Assembly: GCA_003131945.1 (NCBI GenBank)
Contig: PKWD01000058.1
Location: 18,995-28,880 of the forward strand
Source: Acidimicrobiaceae bacterium
Lineage (GTDB): Bacteria; Actinomycetota; Acidimicrobiia; Acidimicrobiales; UBA8190
DNA length: 9,886 nt
Direction: 5' to 3'
Shown here: positions 6,577 to 9,886 of the stretch, piece after piece
Numbering within the stretch: position 1 is the first letter of the stretch
How the letters are laid out: every line of letters begins with the position of its first letter
Notes under the pieces: model-generated
Seen by the model: the letters and a program-made list of their open reading frames with translations, nothing else
Databases searched by the model: none
Told to the model about the DNA's origin: nothing
Translations under genes and position numbers: made by a program

Positions 6577-6593
6577 TGTATACAACTATTGTA
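6577..6593. promoter_or_regulatory. Candidate operator and minus-strand -10 element in the divergent gap
   Basis: TGTATACA (6577-6584) is a perfect palindrome, overlapped by a second dyad TACAA-CTA-TTGTA (6581-6593). Read on the minus strand, 6588-6593 is TACAAT, a good -10 hexamer, about 75 bases before the ATG of the cyclase gene; no good -35 is found at 16-18 bases. Sites built on GTATAC are common for GntR-type regulators. This AT-rich patch stands out against the GC-rich surroundings and lies between two divergent genes, as a regulator site would. Confidence 0.4.
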
Positions 6594-6786
6594 GGGAGAC
6601 GCAGCTGCCCAATGCCGTCGCTCTCGGCCACCCGCCGAGAAATGGTCGACCGACCGGTAGGCGTCGATCCGTCCGCGTAAAACACCAGGCAGGGCTCGGA
6701 ATGGGTCGCCGCCACTGCCGCCGTCCAGGAATACCGTCAGGTCTACTGGGGTTTGCCCAAGGGGTCCAAGACGCGCGGCCGACCAT

Positions 6787-6793
6787 GGGGAGG
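6787..6793 (+). promoter_or_regulatory. Shine-Dalgarno site deciding the transporter start
   Basis: GGGGAGG lies seven bases before the ATG at 6801. It selects this start over the in-frame alternative at 6753, which would add 16 polar, arginine- and glycine-rich residues ahead of the first membrane segment. Confidence 0.65.
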
Positions 6794-6800
6794 TGGCGAC

Positions 6801-7706
6801 ATGGTGTACGTGCTCGCCATCGCGGGAGCGCTGTCCAATGCGCTCACGACCATCCTCCAGCGCATGGGCGTCGAAGACGCCCCGGCCGAAGATTCGTTGC
6901 ATTTCAGCCTGATCGCCTACGCCGTCCGCCGCAAGGTGTGGCTGCTCGGCTGCGTCGGGCTCGTGGCTGGATTCCTTCTTCAGGCCTTCGCCCTGCACGT
7001 CGGGCGTCTGACGGTGGTGCAGCCCATCTTGACCTTGGAACTTCCGTTCCTGGTCGCCATATTGGCGTTCTGGTTCCGCAAGCACCTCAGCTGGAGGGAA
7101 TGGACCGGTGCCATCGTGGCCACGGCGGGATTGGCTCTGTTCCTCGCTCTCGCCGTCCCCACCGGCGGCGACCAGGTCCCGGGGCTTCGCGGTTGGGGGA
7201 TCGCCGCCTTTGCGGTCGTCCTGGGAGCGGCGCTCCTGGTCGGACTGGCGCAGTTCGGCCCACCGGCCTGGCGGGCGGCCATGTTCGGAGCCGCCGCCGC
7301 CATCATGTTCGCCTTCACCGCCGCGCTCATCAAGCAGGTCACGGCCGACTTCCACCCGGTGTGGTACATGTTCCTGACGCAATGGCACGCCTACGCCATG
7401 GCTGTGACCGGGCTCCTCGCCGTGTTCCTGGCGCAGAACGCCTTCCATGCCGGCCCGATCACCTCCTCGCAGGCGGCGCTCGTGATCGTCGACCCGATCG
7501 CCAGCATCGTCATCGGAGTGAGCCTGTTCGGGGACAACCTCCGCGGCTCTCTCGGTGCCCTCGCGGCCGATGCCTTCGCCTTGGCGATCATGTCGGCCGG
7601 GCTGTTCATACTCTGCCATTCCCCGCTCATCGTGAACACGACGGCGGAGGACCGCCTGTCACGCAGCCGGGACCCCAAAGGACGCCCGTCGGCCAGCACG
7701 GCGTAG
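6801..7706 (+). CDS. DMT-superfamily (EamA/NIPA-like) membrane transporter
   Basis: 301 residues with about nine hydrophobic segments, at roughly 2-20, 44-64, 70-92, 101-120, 131-150, 155-175, 186-210, 222-243 and 251-272, followed by a polar tail of about 30 residues. The segment from residue 60 (LLQAFALHVGRLTVVQPI) is the kind of motif seen in drug/metabolite transporters, where a helix is followed by G-x-L-x-x-V-Q-P. Length fits the superfamily (about 290-310). The substrate cannot be deduced; amino acids, nucleosides, drugs and Mg2+ are all known in related groups. It lies 51 bases upstream of trpC on the same strand, so co-transcription is possible. A role in moving a tryptophan-pathway compound is speculation. 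The start at 6801 has a strong ribosome binding site; the stop is TAG. Confidence 0.88.
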   Translation: MVYVLAIAGALSNALTTILQRMGVEDAPAEDSLHFSLIAYAVRRKVWLLGCVGLVAGFLLQAFALHVGRLTVVQPILTLELPFLVAILAFWFRKHLSWREWTGAIVATAGLALFLALAVPTGGDQVPGLRGWGIAAFAVVLGAALLVGLAQFGPPAWRAAMFGAAAAIMFAFTAALIKQVTADFHPVWYMFLTQWHAYAMAVTGLLAVFLAQNAFHAGPITSSQAALVIVDPIASIVIGVSLFGDNLRGSLGALAADAFALAIMSAGLFILCHSPLIVNTTAEDRLSRSRDPKGRPSASTA

Positions 7707-7713
7707 CAACGGG

Positions 7714-7726
7714 GCTGCCTAGCAGC
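7714..7726 (+). terminator. Short hairpin between the transporter gene and trpC
   Basis: GCTGC-CTA-GCAGC is a perfect five-pair hairpin eight bases after the transporter stop. It lacks a T-run and is small, so it may be chance, a weak terminator or a processing site. No trp leader peptide, T-box or other tryptophan attenuator is recognisable in the 51-base gap. Confidence 0.2.
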
Positions 7727-7757
7727 AGCTTCGCGCCCGGTAAGTAGGCTCCTTCAC

Positions 7758-8666
7758 GTGTCGACCTATCTCGACGGCATCCTGGCCTGGCACCGGGCCC
7801 GGGCCGCCCGCGACACCCGCCACATCGGGCGGCTGACCGAAGAGGCGGCCGCCCTCGGTGGCGTGCGGGACTTCTCCGCCGAGCTTCGGCGCCACAGCCG
7901 GCCGGCCGAGGTTCCCGGCGACGGCCGCGGCGTTCCTGCCGTCATCGCCGAGGTGAAGAGGCGGTCGCCGTCAAGAGGGGACCTGGCCCTCGGCCTCGAC
8001 CCGGCCGCCCTGGCCGTCGAGTACGAGCGCGGTGGGGCGGCGTGCCTCTCGGTGCTGACCGATGAGCAGTTCTTCGCCGGCTCCCCGGAGGACCTCGTCC
8101 GGGCACGTGCGGCCACGAGACTGCCCGTGCTGCGCAAGGACTTCACCGTCTCCGAAGCAGACGTGTGCGACGCCCGTTTGATGGGGGCGGATTGCGTCCT
8201 GCTCATCGCCGCCGCGCTCGACGACGACCTCCTCGCCCGGCTGATGAGCCTCGCGGGCTCTCTCGGGATGGACGCCCTCCTCGAGGTGCACGACGAGACC
8301 GAGGCAGCCCGGGCGCTCGACACCGGAGCGGCCCTCATCGGGGTGAACCAACGGGACCTGTCGACCTTCGAGGTCGACCCGGCCCGGGCAGAGCGGGTGG
8401 CGGAGCACCTGCCGGCCTCGGTGGTGAAGGTGGCCGAGTCGGGCATCTCGTCGCCGGAGGATGCCGCCCGGCTCGGCAGAGCCGGTTTCGACGCCGTGCT
8501 CGTCGGCGAGGCGCTCGTGCGCAGCACCGATCGGGAAGGGGCCGTGCACCGCCTCCTCGGAGCCGGAGCCGGAGCCGCCGGCCGGCAGGAGCCGGTAGAG
8601 GATCCGAACCCGTTGGGTGATGAGCGGCCAGTGAGTGGCCGCGGGCGGCTCGGAGCCGGCCGCTGA
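7758..8666 (+). CDS. trpC: Indole-3-glycerol-phosphate synthase
   Basis: Converts 1-(2-carboxyphenylamino)-1-deoxyribulose 5-phosphate to indole-3-glycerol phosphate, CO2 and water; cytoplasmic TIM barrel. 302 residues from GTG 7758. Family residues are present: E64 and K66 in EVKRRSPS, K127 in LRKDF, E176 in LLEVH, N197 in GVNQRDL, E227 and S228 in AESGI, and the phosphate-binding VGEAL near 249-253. The core ends near residue 268. A further stretch of about 35 Gly/Arg/Pro-rich residues with no recognisable fold follows, which is longer than usual (about 260-270 in total). A moderate ribosome binding site (AAGTAGG, 7742-7748) precedes GTG by nine bases. trpF follows after 16 bases, then trpB, so this is an operon. 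trpE, trpG, trpD and trpA are not in the window; trpA may follow trpB. Confidence 0.95.
   Translation: MSTYLDGILAWHRARAARDTRHIGRLTEEAAALGGVRDFSAELRRHSRPAEVPGDGRGVPAVIAEVKRRSPSRGDLALGLDPAALAVEYERGGAACLSVLTDEQFFAGSPEDLVRARAATRLPVLRKDFTVSEADVCDARLMGADCVLLIAAALDDDLLARLMSLAGSLGMDALLEVHDETEAARALDTGAALIGVNQRDLSTFEVDPARAERVAEHLPASVVKVAESGISSPEDAARLGRAGFDAVLVGEALVRSTDREGAVHRLLGAGAGAAGRQEPVEDPNPLGDERPVSGRGRLGAGR
8624..8642 (+). repeat. Perfect inverted repeat in the trpC 3' extension
   Basis: GCGGCCA (8624-8630) and TGGCCGC (8636-8642) pair perfectly around a five-base loop. Right after it, CGGCTC-G-GAGCCG forms another dyad. Both lie in the codons of the unusual C-terminal tail, 40-60 bases before the trpF start, so they could act as an RNA element between the two genes. 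Confidence 0.35.
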
Positions 8667-8682
8667 TGCCGGTGAGACGCCC

Positions 8683-9339
8683 ATGTGGGTGAAGATCTGC
8701 GGCGTCACGAGCGAGCAGGATGCCCTCTTGGCCGTGGCGATGGGAGCCGACGCCGTCGGGTTCGTCTTCGCACCATCGCCACGCCAGATGAGGCCCAATG
8801 ACGTGCACGCCATCGTCCGCCGTCTCCCGCCGGAGATTCTCACAGTGGGCCTGTTCAAGAACGAGCGGGCGCAAAGAGTCGTCGAGATCATGAACGAGAC
8901 AAACCTGAAAGCCGTGCAGCTGCACGGCGATGAGAGCAGGGAGGAGTGCAGCTACGTCTCGGTGCGGATCCCGATCATGATCAAGGCTTTCGCAGCCGGC
9001 GACGAGCGCCTCACCCGGGCGGAGGAGTACGGGGCGGACATCATCCTCCTCGACGGTCCGTCTCCGGGCTCCGGCAAGGTCTTCGACTGGCGCCTGGCCG
9101 AAGGCGCCCCGCGGAGCCGGCGGCTCGTCCTCGCCGGCGGTCTGGACGCCGGCAACGTGGCGGAGGCCATCCGGACCGTGCACCCGTGGGGTGTCGATGT
9201 GTCGAGCGGCGTCGAGTCGTCTCCGGGGAGGAAGGATCCCATGAAGATGAGAGCCTTCGTACAGGCGGCGAAGGCAGCAGAGCCGGAGCCGTTCGACTCC
9301 GACGAGGACGGACCGTACGACTGGCAGGAGGAGTATTGA
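8683..9339 (+). CDS. trpF: Phosphoribosylanthranilate isomerase
   Basis: Isomerises N-(5-phosphoribosyl)anthranilate to the substrate of TrpC; cytoplasmic TIM barrel. 218 residues. The start MWVKICGVT holds the catalytic cysteine (C6). Other family features are the GADAVGFVF strand, the VQLHGDE motif (78-84), the catalytic aspartate D124 in ILLDG followed by PGSGKVFDW, and the phosphate-binding [10 protein letters not shown] and [15 protein letters not shown] lies six bases before ATG 8683; an in-frame GTG at 8635 would overlap trpC and add non-family residues. The last 20 residues or so are acidic and lie beyond the usual end of the barrel. The stop overlaps the trpB start. A separate trpF is notable because many actinobacteria lack it and use PriA. 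Confidence 0.95.
   Translation: MWVKICGVTSEQDALLAVAMGADAVGFVFAPSPRQMRPNDVHAIVRRLPPEILTVGLFKNERAQRVVEIMNETNLKAVQLHGDESREECSYVSVRIPIMIKAFAAGDERLTRAEEYGADIILLDGPSPGSGKVFDWRLAEGAPRSRRLVLAGGLDAGNVAEAIRTVHPWGVDVSSGVESSPGRKDPMKMRAFVQAAKAAEPEPFDSDEDGPYDWQEEY
9326..9331 (+). promoter_or_regulatory. Shine-Dalgarno site selecting a TTG start for trpB
   Basis: AGGAGG near the end of trpF lies four bases before TTG 9336. The first ATG codons in the trpB frame (9381 and 9384) have no comparable site, so the TTG is preferred. Confidence 0.6.
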
Positions 9340-9886
9340 GCCCGCTTCGGCACACCAGCACGTTCACGATCATCGGCGAGATGATGCGCGAGCCCTCGGT
9401 CACCGGGCGCTTCGGCGACTACGGCGGCCGCTTCGTGCCCGAGTCGCTCGTGCCCGCCTGTGAAGAGCTCGAGGTTGCCTTCAGGCGGGCGTGGGGCGAT
9501 CCGGCGTTCCGGGGGGAGCTCGACCGGCTGCTGCGGGAGTACGGCGGCCGGCCGACGCCGGTATGGGAATGCCGCCGGCTGAGCGAACACCTCAAGCTGC
9601 GGGTGCTGCTGAAGCGGGAGGATCTCAACCACACCGGCTCACACAAGCTCAACAACGTCGTCGGACAGGCGCTGCTGGCCAAGCAGATGGGCAAGACCCG
9701 TCTTGTCGCCGAGACGGGGGCCGGTCAGCACGGTGTCGCCGACGCCACTGCGGCGGCCCTGTTCGGGATGGCGTGCACCGTCTACATGGGCTCGGTGGAC
9801 GTGGCCCGCCAGGAGCTGAACGTCTTCCGGATGCAGCTCCTCGGCGCTGAGGTCGTCCCCGTCGAGTCAGGCAGCCGCACGCTCAA
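9336..9886 (+). CDS. trpB: Tryptophan synthase beta chain, 3' partial
   Basis: The PLP enzyme that joins indole to L-serine to make tryptophan, in complex with TrpA. 183 complete codons are visible before the window ends. Family signatures: [15 protein letters not shown] (24-38), the PLP-binding lysine K104 in HTGSHKLNN, the catalytic glutamate E126 in AETGAGQHG, and the GMACTVYMG segment that follows. The start is taken as TTG 9336, which shares TTGA with the trpF stop and has AGGAGG in front; ATG 9381 would remove 15 residues and lacks a ribosome binding site. The sequence looks like the standard TrpB1 class associated with TrpA rather than the longer TrpB2 form. The overlap with trpF implies translational coupling. 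Confidence 0.95.
   Translation, partial: MSPLRHTSTFTIIGEMMREPSVTGRFGDYGGRFVPESLVPACEELEVAFRRAWGDPAFRGELDRLLREYGGRPTPVWECRRLSEHLKLRVLLKREDLNHTGSHKLNNVVGQALLAKQMGKTRLVAETGAGQHGVADATAAALFGMACTVYMGSVDVARQELNVFRMQLLGAEVVPVESGSRTL

Noticed and set aside
6513..7619. Upstream extension of the minus-strand GGDEF frame by about 369 codons
   Set aside because: It runs antisense through most of the transporter gene, has low-complexity H/G/E/R/D-rich residues and no domain. The ATG at 6512 begins the recognisable sensor region.
6701..7747. Plus-strand 348-codon frame overlapping the transporter
   Set aside because: Arginine-, glycine- and proline-rich shadow frame. The overlapping frame gives a coherent multi-helix membrane protein with a good ribosome binding site.

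Overview
The window is high-GC DNA (about two thirds G+C by eye). It has GTG and TTG starts next to ATG, short intergenic gaps, several cyclic-di-GMP enzymes and an actinobacterial style of gene layout. I read it as chromosome from an actinobacterium. A stand-alone trpF inside the trp cluster argues against Streptomyces- or Mycobacterium-like lineages, which normally rely on bifunctional PriA, and would fit an Acidimicrobiia-like lineage. That placement is inference. No insertion sequence, CRISPR array, tRNA or rRNA is visible.

Layout. (1) 2-2452, plus strand: 3' part of a PAS-PAS-PAS-GGDEF-EAL cyclic-di-GMP enzyme whose start lies before the window. (2) 2453-3013: about 560 bases without a convincing gene but rich in inverted repeats: a small hairpin just after the stop, a 16-bp bulged stem, a perfect operator-like palindrome and G/C-run hairpins. 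(3) 3014-4355: a two-gene unit made of an isopenicillin-N-synthase-type Fe(II)/2-oxoglutarate oxygenase and, overlapping its end, a 110-residue protein with serine at every third position for 23 consecutive repeats. (4) 4398-6512, minus strand: a sensor diguanylate cyclase (V4R-like domain, coiled coil, two GAF-like domains, GGDEF), convergent with the two-gene unit. (5) 6513-6800: divergent control region with two dyads. (6) 6801-7706, plus strand: DMT-type membrane transporter. (7) 7758-9886, plus strand: tryptophan genes trpC, trpF and trpB; trpB runs off the window.

How the genes work together. trpC-trpF-trpB encode consecutive late steps of tryptophan synthesis and are tightly packed, with trpF and trpB sharing bases. 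The two GGDEF proteins point to sensory control of cyclic-di-GMP but are separate transcription units. The most unusual item is the oxygenase plus Ser-triplet-repeat protein pair. The small gene has a strong Shine-Dalgarno site inside the oxygenase gene and overlaps its stop, so the two are probably co-translated. Whether the oxygenase modifies the repeat protein is a hypothesis. An antisense reading of the same repeat is also open and acidic, and is discussed as the main alternative.
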